Assembly: GCA_033398695.1 (NCBI GenBank)
Contig: CM065815.1
Location: 105,490,501 to 105,554,500 of the forward strand
Reading direction: 5' to 3'
From: Orobanche coerulescens
Lineage: Eukaryota > Streptophyta > Magnoliopsida > Lamiales > Orobanchaceae
DNA: 64,000 nucleotides
Under the pieces are notes generated by a model. That model ran no database searches. It was not told the origin of the DNA and worked only from the letters and a program-made list of their open reading frames with translations. The position numbers and the translations under genes were made by a program. Positions 1 to 10,351 of this stretch are shown piece after piece (the stretch's first letter is position 1; the number at the start of each line of letters is the position of its first letter).

Positions 1-265
1 ACGAGGCACACAACAAAAATAAAATATACTCGGAAGTATAACATAATTTTTAAGATGCGCATCAAGAAAGTCCGAAGAGTCGCCTTACGCTGCCATCAAT
101 GCTTTTAAAAAAACACAATAAAAATTACAGCAATAAAATAACAATACATAAATCGCGAATAAATGCGCGTCAAGAGATCAAGAAGAAACTCCTTAAACTG
201 CCACCATTTAGCACGATTATTACACACGACAGAAACTAAAAATACAAGAGGTCCGACATAGGATA
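1..265. other. AT-rich flank downstream of the LOG-like gene, no gene seen
   Basis: No coding region is supported here. It would contain the 3' untranslated region of the minus-strand LOG-like gene. I see no LTR end, terminal repeat or clear poly-A remnant that would mark the edge of a retrocopy. The parent mobile element probably continues beyond the window. Confidence 0.4.
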
Positions 266-919
266 TCAAAGGGATAGGAATGAATCCACTTTTCGTTTTC
301 TCACGGTAAAATCTTCCATCCAGACAATTTTAGCTAGAGTTGGATCTGGTTGAGGAACAAATTCATTGAGTTTTTTGATTAGTTCTTCTGGTGTTGTTGC
401 AACGACTATGATTCGTTTAGCACGCTCGGAAATAAAACCCTTTTCAGCAGAGTAGTCGATGAAAGATAGTAAACCATCAAAGAAACCATTGACATTGAGC
501 AGACCTATTGGGTTTTGATGAACATTTAGCTGGGCTCTGATAACCACATGAAAAAGTTCCTCAAGGGTGCCAAAACCACCGGGAAGGGTGATAAAGGCGC
601 CAGAATTATTTATCATGTGAGTTATGCGATCTTGCATATTTACATATCTAAACTCATCTCCAATAGTTGACCCGGTGATTTTACTTTCAGCCAGAGGTTT
701 TGGAATTATTCCCAACACTCTTACTCCTTCCATATAGGCGACGGCACTTCGTCCCATTAGTCCTAGACTTCCTCCTCCGTAAACTACATGAATGCATTTT
801 TCTCCTAAGGTACGACCCAAGTTGTGGGCTGCTTCAGTAAAGCATGCCTCTTTTCCATAACTAGCTCCACCAAAAATGCAGACTGTGCTAAATTGTTTTG
901 TTGAGGATGATGACTCCAT
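266..919 (-). CDS. LOG-like cytokinin riboside 5'-monophosphate phosphoribohydrolase, intronless copy
   Basis: LOG enzymes release active cytokinin bases from cytokinin nucleotides in one cytosolic step. The 217-aa protein shows the family layout: a CIFGGAS nucleotide-binding start (about residues 14-20), VVYGGGSLGLMG (45-56), MQDR (95-98, holding the family arginine) and PGGFGTLEE (113-121, with the catalytic-type glutamates). The length is normal for LOG proteins. The MHxRK motif typical of many LOGs reads MQDRITHM here, as in a divergent LOG-like subgroup. An upstream in-frame ATG at 988 would add a hydrophobic 23-residue leader. It lies between the TATA-like box near 1000-1006 and the expected transcription start, so I prefer 919. 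Plant LOG genes normally have several introns and this one has none, which suggests a retrocopy. It lies downstream of a Tat-type 5' LTR and primer site on the same strand, so it may be captured cargo. The frame is fully open. Confidence 0.85.
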   Translation of the reverse strand: MESSSSTKQFSTVCIFGGASYGKEACFTEAAHNLGRTLGEKCIHVVYGGGSLGLMGRSAVAYMEGVRVLGIIPKPLAESKITGSTIGDEFRYVNMQDRITHMINNSGAFITLPGGFGTLEELFHVVIRAQLNVHQNPIGLLNVNGFFDGLLSFIDYSAEKGFISERAKRIIVVATTPEELIKKLNEFVPQPDPTLAKIVWMEDFTVRKRKVDSFLSL

Positions 920-997
920 TTTTGAAAAGAAATTATTTAGAGAGAAACAGAGAAAAGTGCAAGTTTGAGGGATGAATAAAAGAAACAAGCATAATAT

Positions 998-1007
998 TTA
1001 TTTATAG
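998..1007 (-). promoter_or_regulatory. TATA-like box upstream of the LOG-like gene
   Basis: On the minus strand the sequence reads CTATAAATAA about 80 bases before the preferred ATG. It is followed by a CT-rich leader (about 920-960) like plant 5' untranslated regions. This is what a gene with its own promoter would show. Function is inferred from the motif and spacing only. Confidence 0.4.
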
Positions 1008-1228
1008 AAGAAAAAGAAGGTAAAAATTGTTTAACAAGTTTGTGATTGCGTTGATTGCGCTTCAACTACTCAATAGAATAATGAAAGCATTTATCGCGTA
1101 TCACATTTTTTATTCAGAAAATCTCACCACATGACAAAAATAAAAGATACTTACGCGTATGTACAGTAGTTGTGATTGGGGCTCACATCTTCCTCTGATT
1201 TTACATTCAGAAACGGCCTAAACGCCTT

Positions 1229-1774
1229 CTATGAGTCGGGGAGAAGCTTCCCATCCAATTTTCTTACAAATTGGCAAATAGGGTCTTTTAACGTCAGATT
1301 CCCAAGACGTTGTTCATATTCTGGTTTGAATTTATTCCACAAACATCGAATTCCGTAATGTACGAGTCCACTAGGATGCGTGTCAAGAGAAATTTCGATA
1401 TTATCTAAATTCTCTTTATTCAGACCATCCTTAATGAACTGAATTTTATCTTCTCTGTTTGTAGATGGAATTCCTAAAGATCGACATTTCAAATTACAGT
1501 TCCATCTAGCACATTTATAGCAAACGGCTATCATCTTTGCTCGTCGTTTCTTTGCATGTGAACTTTTTCCAAGCCCTGGTAAAAATCTAGTTGGTGTTTC
1601 TGTGAATTCACCCTCTATTCTTACTTTGGCTTCAATTATGAATCTTATGTCAAAAGGTATGCTTTTATTCATAAGCAACCTCATCCTTTCAAGTCTCGTC
1701 TTATAAATCTTTAAAATGACATTTTTGCTTAGAAAGGGAATTTTTTTTTCGATTTTATTCAAAGTTTCTTCCAT
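1229..1774 (-). CDS. Unrecognised 181-aa basic protein, possible retroelement ORF1
   Basis: I do not recognise this protein. It is lysine-rich, with a cysteine cluster CYKCARWNCNLKC (about residues 84-96) resembling a small metal-binding knot, preceded by a basic patch HAKKRRAK. No membrane segment or signal peptide is apparent. It begins about 215 bases downstream of the tRNA-Asp primer-binding site, on the same strand as the LTR. That is where some Tat/Ogre-lineage elements carry an extra ORF1 before gag. The open frame and position favour an element-encoded protein, but a host-gene fragment or chance ORF cannot be excluded. Confidence 0.45.
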   Translation of the reverse strand: MEETLNKIEKKIPFLSKNVILKIYKTRLERMRLLMNKSIPFDIRFIIEAKVRIEGEFTETPTRFLPGLGKSSHAKKRRAKMIAVCYKCARWNCNLKCRSLGIPSTNREDKIQFIKDGLNKENLDNIEISLDTHPSGLVHYGIRCLWNKFKPEYEQRLGNLTLKDPICQFVRKLDGKLLPDS

Positions 1775-1990
1775 GATAAAAAAAAATAAAAAGACAATGA
1801 AAATAATTGAAGAAAATATCTACAAATATCAATTGTTGTGGGAAACTGAAAAACCCGACTTTAATAGTCACGGAGTACCATTATCCGCCACTTGACCGGA
1901 CAAACACAATTGAGTACTAAGTTACAATGTCGAGAAATTTGTACCTATAAAAATAGTTTACAATGTAAGATTTCAAATATAACTTATACT

Positions 1991-2008
1991 TCCCCGGAAA
2001 CGGCGCCA
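1991..2008 (-). other. Primer-binding site complementary to tRNA-Asp
   Basis: The minus strand reads TGGCGCCGTTTCCGGGGA. It starts with TGG (pairing to tRNA CCA) and matches the 3' end of plant tRNA-Asp except for one base. It sits six bases inside the LTR end at 2015. This is characteristic of Athila/Tat-type Ty3 elements and shows that the adjoining LTR is a 5' LTR of a minus-strand element, not a solo LTR. Confidence 0.8.
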
Positions 2009-3117
2009 AAAACTTGACACGTTCTTAGTGTAATTATCGCAAGTGCACGATATCGTATCAAGTAGTAAGTGGACTTTTTGAGTCCGGTTTATCGATCCCA
2101 CGAGGAAGTTTGGTTATAATTTGAATTATACACTATTAGTCTATTTTTATAGATACTAAGATGAGTGAAACACACAATTAAAGAGTTTGGTTTAATAATT
2201 GTAAAGAAAATGTAATAATAGTTCTAATATTTTAAGGAAATAAAAAATTGCAATAATAAAAGATTGATTAACAATAAAATGAAATGGTCGGGATTACAAA
2301 CTTAGTTCGTCATTAGTTATAGAAGATGTATAGGAGATCATAAGATGAATTTACTTATTATGTTGTGTAGATTCGATTTTCCTTAAAAAGACGGTTTCTC
2401 TTTCGAACTATAAAACGCCCCTTACATATTGAATCAATCCACTATATTTCTATGTTGATTGGCTTCAATACATAGCATTAGGATTTATGAAAATAACTCA
2501 AAGAATCATCTAAGGTCTAGAGGTATATTTCTATCCCCTAGAACAACTTAGAGTGAAGATCATTTGGTCTAATCAAATATATTTTTTTCGAAATATATGA
2601 AGACCATAAATATCGTCATTTATTGGCCAAATAAATAAAGATTGTTAAAACAATGAAAATCACACACAATAATAAGTAATTCACAATAGATCTTTATACA
2701 AACTTAAATAACATGACTAACCTTGTTTATAATCCCAACTAAAGGTAACTTAGTGTAACACCCCCAATCCGCTCAGGGATATTACACGCCGTAGAACCTT
2801 TCCTCAAGGATCTACCAGGCTGGTAACAACATATAACAACTCAACCATGCCTTTAAGGCTAAAATGACTCAGTAGACCGGTTTGGTCTTTCAATAAATAC
2901 ATACAGCTCAAATACAACTCATGCCCACGCAGGGGTCAAAACACAACCACACCCGTACAACGGGAAAAAATATAGCAGCGGAAAATAAAGTACAACTGAA
3001 CTAATAAACAATGTATGGTTCCACATGTGATTAGTATCGATCATCTTTCATCATCCTCCGTGCCGACCCTGTGTTATGCTCCAAAACCTGAATGCAAAAA
3101 TAGACATCCACCCCCCG

Positions 3118-3154
3118 AATACTCGGGGGTTAGCAAAACTCCACTGTTTTGCTA
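3118..3154 (-). other. Leader hairpin pair in the solo LTR
   Basis: TAGCAAAAC (3131-3139) pairs with GTTTTGCTA (3146-3154) across a six-base loop. Next to it is a second inverted repeat ending in TCGGGGG. Both recur at the same place in TE-A, TE-C and, with different stems, TE-E. Function is unknown; an RNA structure in the element leader is the simplest reading. Confidence 0.6.
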
Positions 3155-4987
3155 GTGCAAGTACAGGTGCAAAAATACGAGTCATACAATTCACATTCCA
3201 CGAACGATAATAATTCGGAATCCTCAAAGATTCAAACGAAACGAAAAGTACTTCTCGAGGCAAGAGTTTGAGAAAACATTTCAAAATCGAAAGATCACAA
3301 ATCAATGGAAATAATTTATAAAACGGTTTAGAATGCCATCGAGAGTTTTAATAGAAAACAATTTAGGATTATCAAATCCCGCTTTTCAAAACCCAAAAGA
3401 CGAAAGGGGTCACCGCCCCAAAGGTTTACCTTCCGTAAAATGACCTTTACCAAACCGTTGGGATTTTAGCCCCAAATCCGTAAAATGATCTTTACAAAAC
3501 CATTGGGATTTTAGCCCCAAATCTCATCAACTCACAGTACACAAGAACGACCACAAGATTCGTCTCCCAACATCAAAATCCGCAAATAAAGGATTTAACA
3601 CAAACAACAAAATACTCTAGTGCCATCCTAGCCAAGTAAGCCAAACGAACAACTTACCTCTTACACACTTAGTCGATGCATGCAATCATGAAAACCATAC
3701 GAAAGCACTCATTTCCGGAAATGCCAATAATCCAAATCACATTGAAAAATAAACCACAATTAACTGCAGACCCACAGCTTTGTGGACCCCTGCCGAGACC
3801 CCGTCGGATCTAACCCACAGTGGTTAAAAGCAAGCTCTCGGTTCCACAGCTTCGTGGAGCCCTACCGAGACCCCGTCGGATCTAACCCGTAGTGAGAATA
3901 CACACACACACGTTACTCATGCAATACTAATATGCTAAGAATGTAAGTTCATCAAGAATACTTACTAGAGATGGCCACTTACTCGACGCCGTTATCAAAC
4001 TCTTCAAAACACAGTGACAAGATTAAACACGGAATACACAATTCCATAACTTTAAACAACAGGGATATCATCAAAGCCTTCACGTTCAAAGTGATGAAAT
4101 CATAAATAATTCCCAAAACACACCGTTCACAAAACACACACGCGTTTTGAAAGAGAGCCTTTAACGAGGTCAAACCGAAATCTTTTGAAACTTCATTTCA
4201 AACAACCAAACAAACACACCAAGACGATCACCGATCATCATATCCACAAAATAAGAATAGTATGGACAAGGTACTTGCCTCGAATAAGAACAACGCGGAG
4301 AATCGACCGAAGTAGGTTGACACGAACCGACTACGAACCCACCGACTCCACCGATCGCCAACTCGCGGTCATAAACTACGAAGGACAATAACAACAATGA
4401 AATGAATTCCATAACACGACTCAAAGCCGTTGAATTTAAAGAACGAATGACGAAAGTTCAAGTGTTTCCCCCAAAACGGCCAAGAACACGATTCGTCCCG
4501 ACAAAACACGAAAACGGAATTCCAAGTTGAAATATGGATATACAATCTATAGAATGTGTTTAACAACATCATTTAACCACAATCGATCCATCAAAAATGG
4601 ATGAAAACGAGATCGAGAACAAATCCCCCAAAAAGTCGATTCGAGGAAAATCAAGAAATATACTTCGATTCGACGAAAAACAATGGATTAAATGATGTTA
4701 GACACAAGAATACTATCAAGATTAATCATACCCATCATGAATTAATCAACAATACGGAACGAATCGGACAAAAACGCAAAACCCCCCAAATTTAAGAATT
4801 TAGGGTTCTAAGAAGAGGTTACCTTGATTCGCTGGATCAAAGGATGATAACGGATGATTGATCAATGATATAACCTCAAGAACTTCGTGGATTTGTTGTT
4901 AAAGAACATGGCTCCATGATAAGCACACCCTCAGCCATGGAAGAGAAGGAGAAGAAGGAGAAACATGGCCAAAAACCCGTCTGCAGG

Positions 4988-5000
4988 GCCTTATATAGGC
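4988..5000 (-). promoter_or_regulatory. LTR TATA box of the solo LTR
   Basis: The minus strand reads CCTATATAAGG. The position, just downstream (minus strand) of the ACGTACGT palindrome array, matches the TATA positions of the other LTRs in the window. Confidence 0.6.
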
Positions 5001-5013
5001 TGTCTGCCGGCCG

Positions 5014-5164
5014 AGTTACGTAACCGGCCAAGGGCTTACGTACGTAACCGGCCATGGCTGAGACGCTGCCCAAAAATGCCGGCATCCTTACGTACGTAAT
5101 CGGCCAAGGGTTACGTACATAACCGGCATTACGTACGTAATTGCCGAGCGCTATCGTACGTAAC
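5014..5164. repeat. Array of TTACGTACGTAA palindromes in U3
   Basis: At least three full palindromes (5036-5047, 5088-5099, 5129-5140) and several near copies lie immediately upstream of the LTR TATA box. Spacing is irregular. Related LTRs at 12697 and 18289 have TTACGGCCGTAA in the same place instead, so the array sequence has turned over within one family. Confidence 0.75.
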
Positions 5165-5966
5165 TCAGCCAGTGCCGGCCTGGGCCCAGACTGCCCGGCC
5201 ATGACTCGGCCGAGGCCAACTCCGACTGCCCGAACGACCCTGAAACCCAAACCTGAATACGAATCGAAGATACGGTTGCGAAGTACTCGCAAAGACGAAT
5301 TCGCGCACTAAGAGAACACACGATTCCGACCACCCGAAGGCTCGAAATTCGACAATGGAAAGTAATTACCCCAAACTTTGGGAAATTACGAAAATGGCCC
5401 AAAACGTCCGAAAATCATGATACGTGATCGAATACCCAAACCGAAGTTCACAACACGTCTAACAAAGTTAAACGGACTTACGGGAAACTCGAAACAGCAG
5501 TTTCGAACGAGATTCGCAAGAATCGAACTCAAGTACGGAAAAGTCGCCAAAAAGCACGGAACTCAACAAAACGACACCGAAACGAACTCGGATGACAAAA
5601 AGTACAGAATTAATCATTCTCAAAATGATAAAACGGCCATGAGCGAGTCGTCGAAACGGACTTCCGCCGAAAAAAAAGAAATTACCGAAAATCGAAATTA
5701 TGGGTATTACACTTAGCCCATGAAGGGTTTATTGTACATAATACAAGCTTTGGTGGTCATTATTAGTTGAATCAAGAGAAAGAATTGATCCTCACTCCCT
5801 TAGTAGATAAAGGAGAAAGAAGCAATAAACTCTCTGAACAACATATGCTATACCACACTTACACTAATCACTCAAGAACACAAGTGTGTTCTTCACACAA
5901 AAAGAAAAGTTTACAAAAAGTAAAAAATTATATGATGAATGATGAATGATGAAGGATCTAAGGGGT

Positions 5967-5976
5967 CTATTTATAC
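5967..5976 (-). promoter_or_regulatory. TATA box of the Tat/Athila-type LTR
   Basis: The minus strand reads GTATAAATAG, a strong plant TATA box, about 130-200 bases downstream of the TTACGGCCGTAA array. Confidence 0.6.
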
Positions 5977-6102
5977 ACCTAAAGTCATCTAATAGCTCCA
6001 AAACTCCAGCATTATTACAATAGATCGGATCAATACCAGCCATCCCCTCAATAATACACAAAAGTTTAAAAAATTAGACAAATTTTAACAATCTGTTAAG
6101 AT

Positions 6103-6180
6103 TTACGGTCGTAACATTACGGAGTTACGGCCGTAACTTAGATGACTTACGGCCGTAACATTCTGTAGTTACGGCCGTAA
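6103..6180. repeat. Four TTACGGCCGTAA palindromes at exactly 22-bp period
   Basis: Copies start at 6103 (one base changed), 6125, 6147 and 6169, so each is exactly 22 bases from the next. The ten-base spacers alternate between two forms (starting CATT and CTTA), giving a 44-base higher-order unit. The array lies upstream of the LTR TATA box on the minus strand. A phase near two helical turns is what sites bound on one DNA face would show; that role is inference. Confidence 0.85.
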
Positions 6181-6575
6181 CTTAGCTTCGTCAATTTGCT
6201 CACTGTTTGCTTTGAGAGTTACATTTGCAGCCCAGAATTTCTCAGACTTTGCGTTTTTGCCCCAAATCTTCTTCGGATGATAACTTTTGATATATAACTC
6301 TGATTTTGAATCCGGAAAGACTACCGAATTCATCTCAGAAAGCCCTACAACATGAATATATCAAAATTCAACAAAGAAAATATTTAATAAACATGTTATT
6401 TCTTGAGTAAATCAGTTATTCAATCCGATTAAGACTAGATTTACATCATTATCCGATAAAAATAAAATTATTAAAAACTAATTAATTAAAAGCAAAAATC
6501 AAGTAGACTAGCTCAATTATGGGTGATATTTATCGATACAAACCATAGATAAGTGTATAAAACTGACACTTATCA

Positions 6576-7689
6576 GCGTACGCTAAGGCCTTTACGTACG
6601 TAAGTAAGAGCAGATAACATACGTAAGGTTTAGAATTCTATTTATAACCCTCAACCCCATTTCATTTCCTCCTCCCTTATTTACCGATTTTCACCATCTG
6701 AAGACTCCTCAGCACCTTATACTTGATCCAAGCTCGATTTTGAGGATCTTAGACCCTTGTGGATTGGTGTGCAAGCTCCGGTGTTGTGTTTCATCAAGCA
6801 ATTCATTGTTCTTCCCCTTATTGAGGTATGTTAATACTATACCAAGCTGGAATTTATGTTCTTAGCTATGTTTTGAGCTTGTTTCGGAAATTATTGGACG
6901 TTTTATATCATATTGAATCCAGCACCATATCTTTTGAAGATTGGAACGCGGTTATACCTTGCTTTTCCTTCGTTGCTAAGAGTGTTGGTCGAACCTTGAT
7001 GGATAAAAACCCTACGATGTAGTGTCCTAAGTTCGTTTTGCATTATGAGCATGATTTTTTTAGTATGGTTCCGAGATTACTAAGATGTTCCACCGTTGGT
7101 AATTCATGTTTTGATAGAGGTGTTTGATTTGACAATATTCTTCATGTTTATACTTGAAATGAATCAGATATGTCAATGAAATCAATCTCGGATCACCATA
7201 GTATCGTTCCCTTGCATAGTACACTTGGCACGCTTGTATCTTGAGTCACACTTGTGATATGAATCGTAAGAGCTGAAACATATATGAATTGGGAGTTGAA
7301 ACCAATATTAAAGTTTAGATTTTGATGACTTGTATATTCTTGAATCCGTTAGCGTGCGTTAGTCTTCAACTGTAGCGTGCGCAAACTCAGTCATATAGCG
7401 TGCGTTAATCTCTTCACGTAGTATGCGTTAATCCATCAGGTGACACTTTAGGTGAGTCTTCAGATGACTTTGTCTTACGTATGTTAATAACACATGTTAG
7501 TGTACGTTATGATGTCCATTTAGCGTGCACTGGGATTGCACCTTAGCGTGCGTTAGCAGCTCAGTTTGTGAGACTTCGACTCCTTGTTTTTTTGCCTCGA
7601 TCTATTATTGTTATCTTTGATTAACAACACATCAATAACTCATCATCAAAACTATTTTTATAATTATGTGGAATAGGATATTCCAACAC
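6576..7689 (+). mobile_element. Plus-strand LTR-like promoter region, truncated by the Tat-type LTR
   Basis: No gene is supported. Short palindromic motifs (CGTACGCTAAGG, TTACGTACGTAAG) at 6577-6630 precede a TATA-like CTATTTATAACC near 6637 on the plus strand. A leader follows with a donor-like GAGGTATGT at about 6822-6831. This is the same layout as the other LTRs, in the opposite orientation. The left part of this older element would lie beyond the inserted Tat-type LTR, outside the window. Family unknown. Confidence 0.4.
7345..7560. repeat. Cluster of AGCGTGCGTTA motifs
   Basis: About seven copies of TAGCGTGCGTTA or close variants are spread through this stretch, the same half-palindrome motif seen in the LTRs of TE-C and TE-E. 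Its relation to a promoter here is not clear. Confidence 0.6.
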
Positions 7690-7727
7690 CACTGAGTCAT
7701 GTTTTTTTATGGGGTATAGCTGACTCG

Positions 7728-7790
7728 TCGGCTAAAGTCTAAGGCTTAGCCGACAACCACTAAGTCGTCGGCCAAAGTTGTTGACTTATA
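7728..7790. repeat. Left subterminal repeats of the CACTA element
   Basis: Copies of CGTCGGCTAAAG and CTTAGCCGACAACCAC occur in both orientations and match the units at the right end. In CACTA elements such repeats bind the TNPA protein. Confidence 0.6.
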
Positions 7791-7885
7791 AAAGAAAAAA
7801 AAATGTATCGGCCATAATTAACCCCCTTTATCATCTATCCCTCATCTATCCCGGCCCCCCCCCACAAATCCCCCGATCGAGCCTG

Positions 7886-7903
7886 CCCCCCCCCCCCCCC
7901 CCC
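7886..7903 (+). repeat. C18 homopolymer tract
   Basis: An uninterrupted run of 18 cytosines, with a shorter C run near 7854-7863. It lies between the CACTA left end and its first coding exon in C-rich, proline-coding-like sequence. I see no evidence that this stretch is translated. Confidence 0.8.
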
Positions 7904-8782
7904 TGCGAAACCACCGATCGAGCCATCGGACGCCACCACCGACTCCAGCCACAGTCGCACCTCACACCGCCGCCGCCGACTCCAGCCAAAATCGCAACGA
8001 CCCCAACACCACCGCGCCACCACACCAGACCTCAGCCGCCGGGGATGGCCATTTTGGGTCAGCACTTTTATGGTTATTTTGTGGATGACCGGGAAGAGAG
8101 AATACAGATTGAGGATTTTAGGAGTTAGGTTTAGTGTAATCGGGTTTAGATAATGGGCTGGGCTAATTGGGTTAGTTAATTAAGTACCTAAATCATATTT
8201 GGTGTAGGAAAAAAATTGTTGTATGTATCAAGATATAAATTAAGTTTAGTGAATAGGCTAAATAAAACTAGTTCTTTATGTTGGAGGGATTTGGAGTCAG
8301 TCATGAGGAAGGGGGGATATGAAAGCTTTTTGTGATAATATCTCATTTGTATTAGGAAATGGTCTCTGGGTGCATTTTTGGTTGGATCCATGGTATAAAA
8401 GGGATGAAATGCTGAAAGTCAAATACCCACGTTTATAGATTTCAGTAATTATTGTTAAAATTACGGTTAAATTATTGTGTTCGTAGAATCAAATTTCATT
8501 GTTTTATTTATTGATGAATTTGTTGAGATATTTATAGAGAGAAGGATGTTTATAGTGTATAGTTAGAGGGAAGTATGATTATAGAGGGAAGGATGTTTAT
8601 AGTTATTACTGTTCATTATTGAATTGGGATATTTTTGTTGATTGTGTTGGAATGCTTATTGAATTTATTGGGATAATAACATTTATTGAATTTATTGATT
8701 GTTGAATCTCTTGGTATCTAGTGCATATGTTGGTGTGTGTGGCTTTAGTTAATGTGATAGTTTTTGAATTTGTACATGTGAA

Positions 8783-9418
8783 ATGGATAAAATTAAGAGA
8801 CTAACGGGTGGTAAGAAAAAGTCGAAGCCTCCAGGATCGGGGGAGAGTTCCGCATATTCCAATCGTGCGGATCTTGTGGGTAAGTATTTGGATCAGAATA
8901 GCTCTCGCGTACGTGAATTAGTACAGAATAGTGGGCTAAAGTTTAAGGATCTAAACATGTATCCGGCACATGACACACATACTACTATGAGGCGCTTATC
9001 TTATCAGACTCCCAGATCGAGGATGACCCCCACTACTGCCGAGACGACTCAACCTCTTATTCCTTTTATACACCTCATTCTCTCCCCTCCTCCTACATCT
9101 GGGAGCCACGGATCTACACAGATCACATCATATGAAGTGTCTTCCGATCCACCGGAGATTCCAGAGGTCGATGAGAAAGGAGTCCACCGGCCATATAGCT
9201 TGGTTAACCTAACGGAGGTGTCTGTGTTCCAGACGTGGCCTGAGAAAATAATTTATCGGACATGTCGGATATCTAAGACGAAGTTGTACGCGGAGCTTGC
9301 AGAAGAGAAGGAGGAGGGTCGTACTGAAGCCGAACCGAAAGAGAAGAAGAAGACCCGTGGCCCATCGAAGGGCCTAGCACTTGACGCATACGTTAAAAAA
9401 ATGGCCGTCACAAGATAG
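8783..9418 (+). pseudogene. TNPA/PttA-like protein of the CACTA element, first large exon
   Basis: The 211-aa frame starts MDKIKRLTGGKKKSKPPG and has low-complexity serine/threonine/proline stretches, then a DPPEIPEVDEKG segment and a highly charged EEKEEGRTEAEPKEKKKTRGPS tail. It resembles the En/Spm-associated plant transposase family (Transposase_24/PttA), whose products bind subterminal repeats of CACTA elements. Attribution rests mainly on location inside the element, the downstream exon-like pieces and the coiled C-terminal exon; there is no single diagnostic motif here. After the stop, recognisable coding sequence continues (about 9455-9580, DRVPVLWAEWKDV), ending at a plausible GTAAG donor, so the gene is split or decayed. 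Confidence 0.55.
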
Positions 9419-9439
9419 CAGTAGAGGAAAAGTATTGAC

Positions 9440-10250
9440 GACATATTTTGGCTTCTGATGCTTGTACGGCATATTGTCTTAATATTGGGTTTGTCATACG
9501 CGATAGGGTTCCGGTACTGTGGGCTGAGTGGAAGGATGTGGCACAATACGTGAAGGATGCATTGAACAATGTTATATCGGTAAGTTTACATCTCAATTCC
9601 GAAAGATGCCTTTTGTATTTAAATTAGGAATAAATTTAGTAATATATATTATATGTTAATTGTAGGTGTGGTTTGATGTTCTTTCTTTCCTACTACATAC
9701 TTGGTGTGAAGAGATGCAAACAATCAAGTAAGTAAGTTTCAGAATACGTAGTTGAGTAATTACTCGAGAAATTTTCTGTGATTGATTATTATTTAAAAAT
9801 GTTTGTTATAGGTACAAGTCATACAAGGATGATCTACACATGTTTTGATCGGCTCGGGGTAATTTCCACGAGGCTACTCTCGAGGAGTTCAAGTATCGGG
9901 AGTACGAGTACAGCTGGCTATGCGAACATTTTAGGGACCCGGACTGTATTGTATGTAATCGACCTCTAAATATTGTCGTAATATTATTGTTGTTTAAAGA
10001 TATATAACACACATTGAAACTTACATGTGGTAATTTTGTTCCTTGTTAAATAGAAATTACATGTTTCTATTTGTCGGAGAGCAGTTCAACCAACATTGCT
10101 AACAGTAGGGGTTTGACGGAGCACCACAGCTTAGGTTTGCGGTCGTTAGCGAGAATTTCGCACGAGGCCACTTCTGATGAAATATGGCGAATGCCTTTAT
10201 CTGTGTGACTCGAAAGGGATATACGAACTGTCTGGATATACATGTAAGTT
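9440..10250 (+). pseudogene. Decayed middle exons of the TNPA-like gene
   Basis: Three exon-like pieces can be read. One ends at a GTAAG donor near 9581. One around 9665-9730 reads VWFDVLSFLLHTWCEEMQTIK. One around 9811-9950 reads YKSYKDDLHMF, stop, then a segment ending SWLCEHFRDPDC. A fourth near 10050-10110 (MFLFVGEQFNQHC) is cut by stops. The in-frame stops make it non-functional. Confidence 0.5.
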
Positions 10251-10351
10251 GTAAATGTATCCTAAGTATTTTAATACTGCTATCAATCTTTACCTCTGAA
10301 CTTCATTAATATTCGGTTACTTTTTTTTGGTTCCCACTTAATTAGGAGAGA

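Larger units (their letters stand above)
2754..5711 (-). mobile_element. Solo LTR of the TE-A family (2,958 bp), TSD CTTAG
   Basis: It begins TGTAACACCCCC and ends TATTACA, flanked on both sides by CTTAG (2749-2753 and 5712-5716). It aligns by eye along its length with the two LTRs of TE-A at 10668 and 16268. No internal region is present, so it is a product of LTR-LTR recombination. It sits inside the Tat/Athila-type LTR and is therefore younger. Orientation is inferred from TE-A. It keeps the AGGCAAGTA donor-like motif (4268-4283), hairpin (3131-3154) and acceptor-like CAG (3088-3090). Confidence 0.9.
2015..6575 (-). mobile_element. 5' LTR of a Tat/Athila-type Ty3 retrotransposon, split by a solo LTR
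   Basis: On the minus strand the LTR starts TGATAAGTGTCAG at 6575 and ends GTGTCA at 2015, next to the tRNA-Asp primer site. Without the nested solo LTR (2754-5711 plus TSD) it is about 1.6 kb. It contains a TATA box (5967-5976) and an upstream palindrome array (6103-6180). The element body should run toward position 1 and past the window edge; only the unrecognised 1229-1774 ORF and the LOG-like gene are seen there, and no gag-pol. The target-site duplication cannot be checked because the other LTR is outside the window. Confidence 0.75.

Noticed and set aside
7778..8128. Proline-rich 116-aa ORF
   Set aside because: It depends on the C18 tract and has no recognisable domain; the frame would change with tract length.
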